From DATLGB01 sp037724045 (GTDB taxonomy: Bacteria; Actinomycetota; Thermoleophilia; Solirubrobacterales; Solirubrobacteraceae): a stretch of DNA of 64,000 bases. This document shows positions 27,797-36,144 of this stretch, in pieces. The notes under the pieces were generated by a model. That model did not search any database, had not been told where the DNA came from, and worked only from the letters and a program-made list of their open reading frames with translations. Within the stretch, counting starts at the first letter, position 1; each line of letters starts with the position of its first letter. Made by a program: the position numbers and the translations under genes. Location of the stretch: assembly GCA_037724045.1 (NCBI GenBank), contig JBBJOW010000017.1, positions 1 through 64,000 of the forward strand, read 5' to 3'.

Positions 27797-28900
27797 CTAG
27801 CGGCGGCGCAGCCATTCGGCGAACAGCGGGTCGAGCAGGAACGGTCGCCCGGATTCCGGCCGCTCCACGTTGCGCCCGTCGCTCGCGAGCCGGTCGAGCG
27901 CGTCACTGAGTGTTGAGCGCGGAACTCGGTGCTCCTCTGACAGGCGCCTGCTCGTCGGCGGCTCCCCGTCGGCCAGGGCGAGGCTGACCAGCCGCGCGTT
28001 GCGGTCCATCGTGTCCCAGAGCGCCTGGTGGGCGTCACGGGTCGCAGCCAGCGCCCGCTCGATGGCCGCGCCCGCGGGATCGTCGTGGCGGCCGTCCTCG
28101 TCGAGCACCTCGAAGAGGTGGTGCGCGATGAGGATGGTGCGCTGCGGATGCCCGCCGGTGAAGCCCACGATTTCGGACACCGCGCCCCCGGCTTCCGCCA
28201 GCAGACCGGCCTCGCGCAAAGCGTCCTCGATGTCCATGACCGCCTCGTCAAGGGGGAGCGGGCCGAGCTCGAGCGGGCTCGCCTGGCCGTAGAAGGGCCG
28301 CTCGTACTCGCTGAAGAGCGCGCGCATGAGCGACGGCTCGCTGCCCGCGAACACGTACCCGGCCGCGCGGCCGTGATGCTGGATGACAGAGCGCATGAGG
28401 CCGTCGAGGTTCGTATCGGCGATCAGGAGATCCTGAAACTCGTCGAACGCGATCACCGTGAGGCCCGCATCCGCCTCATGCAGCCGCAGTGGCAGGTCGA
28501 GCAGCTCCAGGAGCGCGAAGCGCGCCTGGTCGGCGTCGAGCTGTTGCGGCCGCGGGTTCACCGCAACCCCCACGGGCCCGAGCTTCAGCGACACGCCGAG
28601 CCGCGAGGCCCAGCGCCGGACGAGATGCTCCGGATCAGGGGGCAGGTCCCTGTAGCCCAGAGCCACCCGGGCCGCCACGTCGGCTACGGTCGCGACCTTG
28701 GAGAAGTCGACGCGGATGGCGCGGTGGCCCACCTGGCGCATCGCGTCGAGGTGGGCTTCCAGCAGGGTGGTCTTACCGAACCTCCGCGGCGCGGCGAGGC
28801 GGACGGCAACCGCGTTTGCCGCCGCACGCTGAAGGACGTCCAGCTCGTCGCGCCGATCGATCAACGTCGCCGGCGGTCCCTGGAACCTGAACGGATTCAC
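27797..28900 (-). CDS. Archaeal-type P-loop ATPase with C-terminal winged helix
   Basis: 367 residues. Walker A is the variant APRRFGKTT near residue 38, and Walker B is VIAFDEFQDLL near 151, followed by a sensor-like VFAGSEPSLMRALF and an ERPFYGQ segment, as in the archaeal_ATPase group (PF01637). The C-terminal 80 residues have a HTH pattern (TSRRLSEEHRVPRSTLSDALDRL) and end with FLLDPLFAEWLRRR, typical for the family. The role is unknown; members are often linked to mobile or stress functions. The GTG at 28900 is chosen. A palindrome lies just upstream. Confidence 0.82.
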   Translation of the reverse strand: MNPFRFQGPPATLIDRRDELDVLQRAAANAVAVRLAAPRRFGKTTLLEAHLDAMRQVGHRAIRVDFSKVATVADVAARVALGYRDLPPDPEHLVRRWASRLGVSLKLGPVGVAVNPRPQQLDADQARFALLELLDLPLRLHEADAGLTVIAFDEFQDLLIADTNLDGLMRSVIQHHGRAAGYVFAGSEPSLMRALFSEYERPFYGQASPLELGPLPLDEAVMDIEDALREAGLLAEAGGAVSEIVGFTGGHPQRTILIAHHLFEVLDEDGRHDDPAGAAIERALAATRDAHQALWDTMDRNARLVSLALADGEPPTSRRLSEEHRVPRSTLSDALDRLASDGRNVERPESGRPFLLDPLFAEWLRRR

Positions 28901-28921
28901 CGGACGCAGAGTACGACATTG

Positions 28922-28938
28922 CCGGACTCTGAGTCCGG
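28922..28938. promoter_or_regulatory. Palindrome upstream of the ATPase gene
   Basis: CCGGACTCTGAGTCCGG is a 17-bp palindrome (7-bp arms, CTG centre) 21 bp before the GTG start at 28900. It could be an operator or part of a hairpin. A similar CCGGACTTT occurs in the loop of the hairpin at the other end of the gene. Confidence 0.45.
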
Positions 28939-28947
28939 GATCACCGG

Positions 28948-29065
28948 CTAATCGACGAGGAGCGCGTAGCCGTATTCGCCGCGCTTGTAGGCCAGCCGCG
29001 CGATCCAAGGATGAAGGCGGTGTGACGGTCCTTGCCGTCGATCTCGGTGCGCGCGAAGGCTGGAA
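28948..29065 (-). pseudogene. Frameshifted gene fragment, unknown family
   Basis: Read on the minus strand, one frame gives FARTEIDGKDRHTAFI and the adjacent frame gives ARLAYKRGEYGYALLVD followed by a stop. The two pieces look like one short protein end broken by a frameshift. No start codon or homologous family was recognised. It fills the space between the SDR gene and the ATPase gene. Confidence 0.4.
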
Positions 29066-29081
29066 ACTGCTGCCGTGTCCG

Positions 29082-30011
29082 CTAGGGCCATACGCGGGAA
29101 GCTACCCGCGAGAGGGTCCGGGTGATGCTCGGGCGCTCGAAGGGGATGCCGCCGCGGGAGATGCCCTCGCCGACCGCCTCGGTCAGCGCCGTCAGCCCCG
29201 ATTGCGACACCTTGCGACCCGACCGGAAGTAGTGGTTGATCATGACCAGCACCAGGTCGCCCGCCGGACGCACCTGGTTGAACAGGAACTCGAGCGCCTG
29301 GGTCTCGAGGCCGAAGGTGCGCTCGGCCGTCGGGTTGCGCGCGAGCAGGACCAGCTCCTCGGCGACCTGGGTGGCGGAGTACCCCTCGGGCGGCTTGCGC
29401 GGCAGGAAGCCGTTGGCCGACGGCATGTCGCTCCAGATCGGGGTGTTGATCGCGCCGGGGTGCAGCTGGGAGATCTCGACCTTGGAGCGCTTGGCCTTGA
29501 GCTCGATGCGCAGTGTGTTGAGAAAGCCGCGCTCGGCGTGCTTGGCGGCCGAGTAGGAGGACAGCTGCGGCAGGGGGAGCTTGCTCATCAGCGAGCCGAC
29601 GGAGACGATTCGCCCGCCGGTGCGCTCGAGCTCGGGCAGCGCGGCGCGCACGACGTTGACCGGCCCGCCGAAGGTGACGTCGATGACCCGGTCAAAGTCG
29701 TCGGGCTCGACCTCGTCGAACCCGCCGAACACCACGACCGCGGCGCACAGGCAGACGACGTGCAGCGCGCCGAGCTCCTGGGTGGCCTTGGCGACCATCG
29801 CGTTGACAGCCTCCCGGTCGCTCACGTCGGCTGGGACGACGACAGCACGGCGACCCTGGGCCCGCACGCGGGCGGCGGCCCGCTCGAGTCCGTCGACGCT
29901 GCGCGCGGTCACCGCGACGTCGGCGCCGGCGCGGGCGAACGCCTCGGCGGCAGCGAAGCCCACGCCGCTCGAGGCGCCGGTGACGAGCACTGCCTTGCCG
30001 TGAAGATCCAT
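29082..30011 (-). CDS. Short-chain dehydrogenase/reductase
   Basis: 309 residues. The Rossmann motif LVTGASSGVGFAAAEAF is NAD(P)-binding, VPADVSDREAV follows, and the active site comprises VSVGSLMSKLPLPQLSSYSAAKHAERGF with Ser, Tyr and Lys. The usual NNAG is replaced by CAAV, which is unusual but tolerated in some members. The C-terminal 80 residues extend beyond the core and are typical of a large actinobacterial subgroup of unknown substrate. Confidence 0.88.
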   Translation of the reverse strand: MDLHGKAVLVTGASSGVGFAAAEAFARAGADVAVTARSVDGLERAAARVRAQGRRAVVVPADVSDREAVNAMVAKATQELGALHVVCLCAAVVVFGGFDEVEPDDFDRVIDVTFGGPVNVVRAALPELERTGGRIVSVGSLMSKLPLPQLSSYSAAKHAERGFLNTLRIELKAKRSKVEISQLHPGAINTPIWSDMPSANGFLPRKPPEGYSATQVAEELVLLARNPTAERTFGLETQALEFLFNQVRPAGDLVLVMINHYFRSGRKVSQSGLTALTEAVGEGISRGGIPFERPSITRTLSRVASRVWP

Positions 30012-30042
30012 GTCCGCTGTACTCGCGCGCGGCGAGGCGGGA

Positions 30043-30231
30043 TCACTGGCCGTTGCCGAAGATCAGCAGCGGAAGCAGGACGGTGCCCACGAAGATCAGC
30101 GCGATCCCGAGGATCACCATCAGCCGCGAATTGGCCACGTGGCCCATCGTCCCGATGACGAACCCGATCAGCATGATGAAGATGAAGAGCGCGAGGTCGG
30201 GGTCCCCGTTTGGAACGAGATCGCCCATCAC
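30043..30231 (-). CDS. Small two-helix membrane protein
   Basis: 62 residues with two hydrophobic helices: ALFIFIMLIGFVIGTMGHVA and LMVILGIALIFVGTVLLPLLI. It may start from the second ATG (MGDLVP). No known domain. It lies 31 bp upstream of the SDR gene and is divergent from the MoxR gene with only 21 bp between starts. Confidence 0.65.
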   Translation of the reverse strand: MMGDLVPNGDPDLALFIFIMLIGFVIGTMGHVANSRLMVILGIALIFVGTVLLPLLIFGNGQ

Positions 30232-30252
30232 CCGGAGCCTAGACTTTTCGCG

Positions 30253-31128
30253 GTGCAGCCCGCCTCAGTCCAGGACGTTGCCGACGGCTTGCGCGGGGTC
30301 GGGTACATCCCCGGCGAGTCGACTGCGCTGGTCTCCTACCTGGCCACCCGGCTGGATAAGCCGGTGCTCGTCGAGGGTCCGGCCGGGGTCGGCAAGACCG
30401 AGCTGGCGAAGGCGCTCGCGAAGTACCTCGACCGCTCGCTGATCCGCCTGCAGTGCTACGAGGGCCTCGACGAGGCCAAGGCCCTGTACGAGTGGAACTA
30501 CCGCAAGCAGCTGCTGCGCATCCAGGCCGAGCGCGAGGGTGAGGCGTGGGACACGGTGCGCGGGGACATCTTCGGGGAGGAGTTCCTGCTCGCCCGCCCG
30601 CTGATGACCGCGATCTCGTCGCCCGAGCCCGTGGTGCTGCTGATCGACGAGATCGACAAGACCGACCAGGAGTTCGAGGCGATGCTGCTCGAGCTGTTGT
30701 CGGACTTCCAGATCTCGATTCCCGAGCTCGGGCGCATCGAGGCGCGCACACAGCCGGTCGTGCTGCTCACCTCCAACAACTCGCGTGAGCTGACGGAAGC
30801 GCTCAAACGCCGCTGCCTCTACCTGTGGCTGGACTACCCGACGCCCGAGCACGAGCTCGAGATCGTGCGCCTGCACGCCCCGGACCTCGGTGAGGCCATC
30901 GGCCGGCGACTTGTCGAGGTGGTCGCCATGGTGCGCGACCTGGACCTCAAGAAGCCGCCGTCGCTGGCTGAGTCGATCGACTGGGCGCGTGCCCTGCTGC
31001 TGCTCGGCGCCGACGACATCACCCCGGACGTCTTCACGTCGACGATGTCGGTCATCGTCAAGCACCGCACCGACCTCGACATCGTCGCCGAGCGCGTCGG
31101 GGTCAAGCTCGGCCTCGCGCCCGCCTGA
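30253..31128 (+). CDS. MoxR-family AAA+ ATPase
   Basis: 291 residues. Walker A is EGPAGVGKTELAKALA and Walker B is VVLLIDEIDKTDQEFE, followed by TSNNSRELTEALKRRCLYLWLDYP with the arginine finger and sensor regions. The family acts as a chaperone that loads metal cofactors or remodels VWA-containing partners (CoxD group). The next gene, 7 bp downstream, is a CoxE-like VWA protein, the typical partner. The GTG at 30253 is chosen. Confidence 0.93.
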   Translation: MQPASVQDVADGLRGVGYIPGESTALVSYLATRLDKPVLVEGPAGVGKTELAKALAKYLDRSLIRLQCYEGLDEAKALYEWNYRKQLLRIQAEREGEAWDTVRGDIFGEEFLLARPLMTAISSPEPVVLLIDEIDKTDQEFEAMLLELLSDFQISIPELGRIEARTQPVVLLTSNNSRELTEALKRRCLYLWLDYPTPEHELEIVRLHAPDLGEAIGRRLVEVVAMVRDLDLKKPPSLAESIDWARALLLLGADDITPDVFTSTMSVIVKHRTDLDIVAERVGVKLGLAPA

Positions 31129-31135
31129 CCCTCCC

Positions 31136-32485
31136 GTGTCCTTCGACGCCCAGCTGCTCGCCTTCGGCGACGACCTCCGCCGCGAGGGCATGGCGCTCGG
31201 GACGAGTGAGCTGCTCGACGGCTTCGCCGCCCTGCGCGAGGTCGGCTGGACCGAGCCGGTCCAGTTCCGCGAGGCGCTGGCGGCGACCCTGGCCAAGTCC
31301 CCCGAGGACCGGCGCATCTTCGACCTCGTCTTCGAGCGCTTCTTCTTCCGCGCCGCCGAGGCCGAGGCGGTCCGGCGCGGGGTGCGCGAGGCGGGCGAGG
31401 CCGGCGGCGGCGAGTCGCAGGAGCTCTCGCTGGAAGATCTCCGCGCCGCGGTCGAGCAGGCGGTCCGCGACGGCAACGAGTCGGCGCTGCGCGACCTCGC
31501 CCGGCTCGCGATCGCCGCCTTCGGCCAGCGCGGCCAGGGCTCGGGGGTCCTCGGCGTCGACGTGCAGCGGATCCGCCGCGCGCTCGGATTGAGGTCCGAT
31601 CCGGCGCCGCAGGTCGATCCGGACGCCCCGCCCACCCTCACCCGGGAGCAGATCCGGCGCTTCGAGCGCGCGTTGCGCCGCGAGCTCGAGCGGGCGCAGA
31701 TCGAGCGCACCGAGGAGCTGCCGCCGTCGCGACCGCTCAACGAGCTCGACCGCGCGCTCCCGTCGGGCCCGCTGCAGGACCTCGCCGCCGTGCACCGCGT
31801 CGTCACCCAGCTCAAGCGCCGCCTCGCCACCCAGGGCCACCAGGCGCGCGGGCACCGCAAGCACGCGCATGTCGACGTCCGCCGCACCATGCGCGCCTCG
31901 CTGTCGACCGGCGGGGTGCCGGTGGAGCTGAAGTTCCGCCCCAAGCGCCCGCGACGGCCGGAGATCTACGTGCTCTGCGACGTGTCGACGTCGGTGACCA
32001 GCGCCTCCGTCTTCTTCCTGAGCGTCCTGCACGCGCTGCACGACACCTTTCGCAAGATGCGCTCGTTCGTCTTCGTCGAGCGCATCAGCGAGGTGACGGA
32101 CGTCTTCGCCCGCGAGCGATCGTTCAAGGCCGCGTCCCAGGCCATCTCCAAGGACGCCGGCGTGGCCGACGTGTCCGGCTACACCGACTACGGTCGCGTG
32201 TGGCGGGAGTTCCTGGAGCTGGTGGAGGACGATCTGCACCCGCGCGCGACCGTGATCGTCCTGGGCGACGCGCGCACCAACGGCCGCGATCCGCGCGCCG
32301 ACCTCTTCTCCGCGGTGGCCGACCGGGCCGGAAGAACATTCTGGCTCAACCCAGAACCCCGTTTGTACTGGAACTATGGCGATTCCGTGATCGCCGCCTA
32401 TGAGCAGCATTGCGAGGCGTACGAATGTTGGACCACCAAACAGCTCGAAGAATTCGTCAAGGCGCTTACGCGACCTGTGCGCTGA
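31136..32485 (+). CDS. VWA-domain protein, CoxE-like
   Basis: 449 residues. The C-terminal half has the MIDAS pattern LCDVSTSVTS (D-x-S-x-S), a downstream Thr-containing VSGYTDYGRVW and VIVLGDARTN. The N-terminal half is charged and helical, as in CoxE proteins. With MoxR it probably forms a metal-dependent chaperone pair for some oxidoreductase; in CO dehydrogenase systems this pair matures the active site. No CO dehydrogenase gene is in this window. The GTG at 31136 is chosen. Confidence 0.9.
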   Translation: MSFDAQLLAFGDDLRREGMALGTSELLDGFAALREVGWTEPVQFREALAATLAKSPEDRRIFDLVFERFFFRAAEAEAVRRGVREAGEAGGGESQELSLEDLRAAVEQAVRDGNESALRDLARLAIAAFGQRGQGSGVLGVDVQRIRRALGLRSDPAPQVDPDAPPTLTREQIRRFERALRRELERAQIERTEELPPSRPLNELDRALPSGPLQDLAAVHRVVTQLKRRLATQGHQARGHRKHAHVDVRRTMRASLSTGGVPVELKFRPKRPRRPEIYVLCDVSTSVTSASVFFLSVLHALHDTFRKMRSFVFVERISEVTDVFARERSFKAASQAISKDAGVADVSGYTDYGRVWREFLELVEDDLHPRATVIVLGDARTNGRDPRADLFSAVADRAGRTFWLNPEPRLYWNYGDSVIAAYEQHCEAYECWTTKQLEEFVKALTRPVR

Positions 32486-34263
32486 TCTGCGCGCTGGCGG
32501 CGTTCGTCCCCGCCGGCGCCGACGCCCAGGCGCCGCCGTCGGCCGACAGCCCGACCCTCGGCGGCGATGCCGCCCACCGCAACGCCTGGGCTCACACCGG
32601 CCTGCGCCCACCGCTCGAGCTGGCCTGGCGGTCGGACGCAAGCCCGCTGTTCGCCGCCATCGCGGTCGGCCCGCGGGTGATCCTCCAGACCGCGACGGCG
32701 CTGTCGGCGGTCTCCACGAGCGACGGCACGCCGCTGTGGACGGTCCCGCTCGCGGTCGCCCCTGCCGAGATCGCCACCGAGGGCGGAGGCGTGTACGTGA
32801 CCAACGCGGATGGGGTCGCCGCGCTGAACATCGAGAACGGCGCGGTGGTCTGGTTCGCGCCGGACGCGGGATCCACCGGCCCCGTGCTCGACGCGGGCCG
32901 GCTGTTCACCGGCAACGCGGCCGGTGAGCTCGTCGCCCGCCAGGCGTCGTCGGGCAACGAGCTGTGGCGCACTCCCGTGAGCATCACCGGCGCCCGGCCG
33001 GCCGTGGCCGGCCCGCGCGTCTACGCCACCGGCACCTGCCGCGGCGCGTCGGTGGAGGTGACCCTCGGCGTCGAGCAGTGGACGGCGGGCTGCGCCTCGG
33101 CGCCGGCCACGCGCACCGTGCTGACCGGCGACACCGTCATCTCCGAGGACGGCGCCATGTACGCGGCCGGCGACGGCGCGGTGCTCGTCGGGGGCGGCGG
33201 ACCGGGGACCGTCGGCGCCGGCGTCCTCTTCCAGAACCCGCTCGGCAAGAACGTTGGCGCGCTGCGTGCGCTCGACGCCGGCTCGTTCGCCCCGCGCTGG
33301 ACCTGGACCCCGCCGCTCGCCGGCACGCTGCAGCTGCGCCCGTCCGTCGTCGAGAGCCAGGTCTATCAGCTCGTCGACACCGGCGATCAGGGCCTGCTGC
33401 TCGGCGCACTGGACGCGGCGACCGGCGCCGAGCAGTGGACGGGCTTCCTGCCCGGCGACGGATCCTTCACCCCGGCCACGACGTCGGCCGTCGCGGTCTC
33501 GGGCGCGGGCCTGCTGCTCGTGCCGACCGCCGGCGGCGGGCTGGTGGCGCTGCGCAACGCGACCCCCGGCCCCCTGGGCCTGCGCGCCGCGCTGCCGCGC
33601 AACGTCGTGCCCGTCGGCGACGAGACGACCATCACCGGCCACCTGGTCCCCGACGGCCACGGGCTCGTCGGCCCGCGCGCCGTCTTCCTGCAAGCCGACC
33701 CTCATCCGTTCGACAAGAAGTACAAGACGCTCGACGGCGCCCTCGCCCGCCGGGACGGCTTCTCCTTCACGGCCGCGGTCGAGCGCAACACCCAGTTCCG
33801 CCTCGTCGCCGACGGCGTCGTGTACCCGCCCGCGCTGATGTACGCGCAGCCGAGGATCCGCGTCAAGTACAAGGACACCAAGGTGGACCTCGTCGTCCGG
33901 GCCACCCTGCGCATCGGCGCCGAGCCGGGCTTCCGCCGCGCCGGCCGCGTCGGCCTCTACCGCCTCAAGGAAGGCGCCGACACCGCGACGCGGATCGGCC
34001 GTGGCCGCTCGCGCAAGAACGGCGTCGCGCGCTTCGGAGTCCGCATCCCCGCCGACCTATCCGAGTCCGACCGCGTGCTGCCCTGCCTGCGCGGCGGCTC
34101 CAAGCGGGGCTTCGGCCCGCCCAACGTGCTCGACCGCTTCTGCGGCGACCGCACCATCACGGTCCCCGCTCAGTCGTCGTCGGCCGCAGGCCTGAGCCTG
34201 AGGACTCCAACCGGGTCCGCGATGCCCTTGAAGCGCTTCATGCCGGCTTCCGTGAACTCATAG
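32425..34263 (+). CDS. Secreted PQQ-like beta-propeller protein
   Basis: 612 residues. The signal segment is YATCALICALAAFVPAGADAQ. Repeated propeller blades of the outer-membrane BamB/PQQ type follow: TSDGTPLWTVPL, LNIENGAVVWFAP, QASSGNELWRTPV, LDAATGAEQWTGF. The C-terminal 200 residues have a different, Ig-like composition. No catalytic residues are evident; a scaffold or binding role is likely. The ATG at 32425 overlaps the VWA gene by 61 bp. The end of the frame overlaps the remnant at 34170-34367 on the other strand. Confidence 0.75.
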   Translation: MLDHQTARRIRQGAYATCALICALAAFVPAGADAQAPPSADSPTLGGDAAHRNAWAHTGLRPPLELAWRSDASPLFAAIAVGPRVILQTATALSAVSTSDGTPLWTVPLAVAPAEIATEGGGVYVTNADGVAALNIENGAVVWFAPDAGSTGPVLDAGRLFTGNAAGELVARQASSGNELWRTPVSITGARPAVAGPRVYATGTCRGASVEVTLGVEQWTAGCASAPATRTVLTGDTVISEDGAMYAAGDGAVLVGGGGPGTVGAGVLFQNPLGKNVGALRALDAGSFAPRWTWTPPLAGTLQLRPSVVESQVYQLVDTGDQGLLLGALDAATGAEQWTGFLPGDGSFTPATTSAVAVSGAGLLLVPTAGGGLVALRNATPGPLGLRAALPRNVVPVGDETTITGHLVPDGHGLVGPRAVFLQADPHPFDKKYKTLDGALARRDGFSFTAAVERNTQFRLVADGVVYPPALMYAQPRIRVKYKDTKVDLVVRATLRIGAEPGFRRAGRVGLYRLKEGADTATRIGRGRSRKNGVARFGVRIPADLSESDRVLPCLRGGSKRGFGPPNVLDRFCGDRTITVPAQSSSAAGLSLRTPTGSAMPLKRFMPASVNS

Positions 34264-34367
34264 CCGGCGGCCTCGGGCAGTGCGTCGAGCTGCCGTGCGC
34301 GCGCGGTCGCGGCGCCGTCATCGAGCCCCGCCAGCAGTCCTTCCGCGCTCCAGTCCATACTGGCCAT
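34170..34367 (-). pseudogene. Adenylate-cyclase remnant: both ends joined, catalytic core lost
   Basis: 65 residues in one frame. The start, DWSAEGLLAGLDDGAATARA, resembles the N-terminal regulatory helix of actinobacterial class III cyclases. The end, YEFTEAGMKRFKGIADPVGV, resembles the last strand of the cyclase domain (F-x-x-x-G-x-x-x-x-K-G-I). The approximately 250-residue catalytic part in between is missing, with the frame kept. It may be a relic or a small expressed protein. It overlaps the propeller gene end. Confidence 0.5.
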
Positions 34368-34368
34368 C

Positions 34369-34554
34369 ATGCCCGACGAGCCCACCGCCTCCGACCTTCG
34401 CGTCCGCGAAGAGGAGGAGACCACGAAGGAGCACCAGGCGGTGCAGCCCGAGGAGGCGCACGCCGCCCGCCGCCGCGCCGACAAGGCCGGCTACCTCGCC
34501 GAGAAGCTCGCCGAGCGCGAACGCGCCGACGCCGACGCCGACGCCGATCAGTAG
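34369..34554 (+). CDS. Small charged protein
   Basis: 61 residues, very rich in Glu, Arg, Ala and Asp (VREEEETTKEHQAVQPEEAHA, then DKAGYLAEKLAERERAD), ending in a DADADAD run. Predicted helical and soluble. Its codon pattern fits a real gene, and similar tiny proteins are common in this lineage. It lies just before the TPP riboswitch. Confidence 0.5.
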   Translation: MPDEPTASDLRVREEEETTKEHQAVQPEEAHAARRRADKAGYLAEKLAERERADADADADQ

Positions 34555-34565
34555 GCTGTTGCTCG

Positions 34566-34657
34566 CACTAGGGGGGCTGGCGGAGGCCGGCTGAGATAGC
34601 GCCCGTCGCCGGCGCTGACCCTTCGAACCTGTCGGGGTAATGCCCGCGAAGGGAGTC
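34566..34657 (+). promoter_or_regulatory. TPP riboswitch (thi-box) with the SD in its P1 arm
   Basis: The hallmarks of the THI element are present in order: GGGGGGC after ACT, GGCTGAGATAG (pyrimidine sensor, 34589-34599), TGACCCTTCGAACCTG (34616-34631), then GGGGTAATGCCCGCGAAGGGAGT (two parts, 34634-34645 and 34646-34656). The terminal AAGGGAGT both closes helix P1 with ACT at 34567-34569 and serves as the Shine-Dalgarno sequence 8 nt before the GTG at 34664. Binding of thiamine pyrophosphate would therefore block translation of the importer operon. Confidence 0.93.
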
Positions 34658-34663
34658 TTCGAA

Positions 34664-35410
34664 GTGACCACCGTGGTCGAGCCCGACCGCACCCAGCAGC
34701 AGCCCGGCGTCCGGCTGGACGGCGTGCGCAAGGCGTTCGGGTCCGTGCAGGCCCTCGACGGCGTGTCGCTGGACGTGCGCCGCGGCGAGGTGGTCGCGGT
34801 CGTCGGGCCCAGCGGGTGCGGGAAGTCGACGCTGCTCGACCTGGTGTGCGGCCTGGCCCAGCCCGACACCGGCACCGTCGTCGCCGCGCCCGCCACGCTC
34901 ATGCCCCAGCGCGACGCACTGCTGCCGTGGCTGTCGGCTGAGGACAACGCCGGGCTGGCGCTGCGGGTCGCGGGCGCCTCGCGCGCGGACGCCCGTGCCG
35001 CCGCGCGCCCCTACTTCGCCCCGTTCGGCCTGGCCGGGTTCGAGCGCGCCCGCCCCGCGCAGCTGAGCGGCGGAATGCGCCAGCGGGTCGCTTTCCTGCG
35101 CACGCTGCTGGCGGGGAAACCGGTGCTGTGCCTCGACGAGCCCTTCGGCGCGCTGGACGCGCTGACCCGCGTCCAGATGCAGGCCTGGCTGGCCGACGCG
35201 CTGCGACGCGAGCCCAGGACCGTCCTGCTGGTCACGCACGACGTCGAAGAGGCGATCGTGCTCGCCGACCGCCTCGTCCTGCTCTCCGCCCGGCCGGGCC
35301 GGGTCGTGGAGACGCTGACCGTCGACATCCCCGGCCCGCGGCGGCGCACCGACCACGCGGTCGCCGATCTGGCCCGTCACGCGCTCGACGTCCTCGGGGT
35401 GCGCGGCTGA
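34664..35410 (+). CDS. thiZ: ABC transporter ATP-binding protein for a thiamine precursor
   Basis: 248 residues. Walker A is GPSGCGKSTLLDL and the signature LSGGMRQRVAFLRTLL, with Walker B PVLCLDEPFGALDALTRVQ, the D-loop and H-switch THDVEEAI, as in the nitrate/taurine/ThiZ group. With the permease and NMT1-type binding protein that follow it forms the ThiXYZ system, which imports hydroxymethylpyrimidine-type precursors (formylaminopyrimidine). The GTG at 34664 lies directly behind the TPP riboswitch, which confirms both the start and the role. An ATG inside the riboswitch (34640) is not a start. Confidence 0.9.
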   Translation: MTTVVEPDRTQQQPGVRLDGVRKAFGSVQALDGVSLDVRRGEVVAVVGPSGCGKSTLLDLVCGLAQPDTGTVVAAPATLMPQRDALLPWLSAEDNAGLALRVAGASRADARAAARPYFAPFGLAGFERARPAQLSGGMRQRVAFLRTLLAGKPVLCLDEPFGALDALTRVQMQAWLADALRREPRTVLLVTHDVEEAIVLADRLVLLSARPGRVVETLTVDIPGPRRRTDHAVADLARHALDVLGVRG

Positions 35411-36144
35411 TGTACGCGCTGGCGCTCGTCCTGCTGCTGCTGGGCGGCTGGGAGGCCGCGGTGCGCGGCGGCGCGGTCGACCCCCTGATCCTGCCCGCTC
35501 CCACGAGCGTCGCACAGGCGCTGTGGGAGGACCGGTCGGTGCTCGCGCCCGACCTCGCCACCACGGCGCTGGAAGCCGTCCTCGGCCTGCTGGCAGCGGC
35601 CGTGGTGGGCGCGGCGATCGCCGTGGCGATGCACGTGTGGGCGCCGGCGCGCAAGGCGCTCTACCCGCTCGTCGTCGGCTCACAGGCGCTGCCGATCGTC
35701 GTCCTCGCAGCACCGCTGATCCTGCTGCTCGGCTTCGGCCTCGCGCCCAAGGTCGTCATCGTCGCGCTGGTCTGCTTCTTCCCGATCACCGTGAACGTCT
35801 ACGACGGCCTGCGCAGCGCCGACCCCGACCAGCGCAAGCTGCTGCGCTCGCTGCACGCCGGCCGCCGCCGGACGCTCATGCTCCTGGAGGCGCCCGCCGC
35901 GCTGCCGCAGGCGTTCACCGGGCTGCGCGTCGCGGCTGCCGTGTCGGTCATCGGGGCGGTGTTCGCGGAGTGGAGCGGATCGGAGAACGGGCTCGGGCAT
36001 CTCGTGCTCGTCTCGCTCGGCCAGCTCGAGTCCGCGCGCACCTTCGCCGCCACCTTCCTGCTGTTCGCACTCGCCGTCATCCTGTACGGCGCCTTCGCCC
36101 TGGCGGAGCGCCGGCTGGTCTCCTGGAAAGGTTCCCCATCGTGA
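35410..36144 (+). CDS. thiX: ABC transporter permease for a thiamine precursor
   Basis: 244 residues with about six hydrophobic segments (MYALALVLLLLGGW, AVLGLLAAAVVGAAIAVAM, LPIVVLAAPLILLLGFG). The cytoplasmic EAA loop reads LHAGRRRTLMLLEAPAALPQAFTGLRVA. The start overlaps the ATPase stop (TGATG), and its stop overlaps the next start (GTGA), so the three subunits are made in a coupled way. Confidence 0.9.
   Translation: MYALALVLLLLGGWEAAVRGGAVDPLILPAPTSVAQALWEDRSVLAPDLATTALEAVLGLLAAAVVGAAIAVAMHVWAPARKALYPLVVGSQALPIVVLAAPLILLLGFGLAPKVVIVALVCFFPITVNVYDGLRSADPDQRKLLRSLHAGRRRTLMLLEAPAALPQAFTGLRVAAAVSVIGAVFAEWSGSENGLGHLVLVSLGQLESARTFAATFLLFALAVILYGAFALAERRLVSWKGSPS

Noticed and set aside
30253..32485. 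CO dehydrogenase maturation operon
   Set aside because: The MoxR and VWA genes resemble CoxD and CoxE, but no CO dehydrogenase subunit is nearby, so only the general chaperone role is supported.
34640..34663. ATG inside the TPP riboswitch as the start of the ATPase gene
   Set aside because: It is the conserved GGTAATGCC of the aptamer; the GTG at 34664 has the ribosome site and the usual N-terminus.
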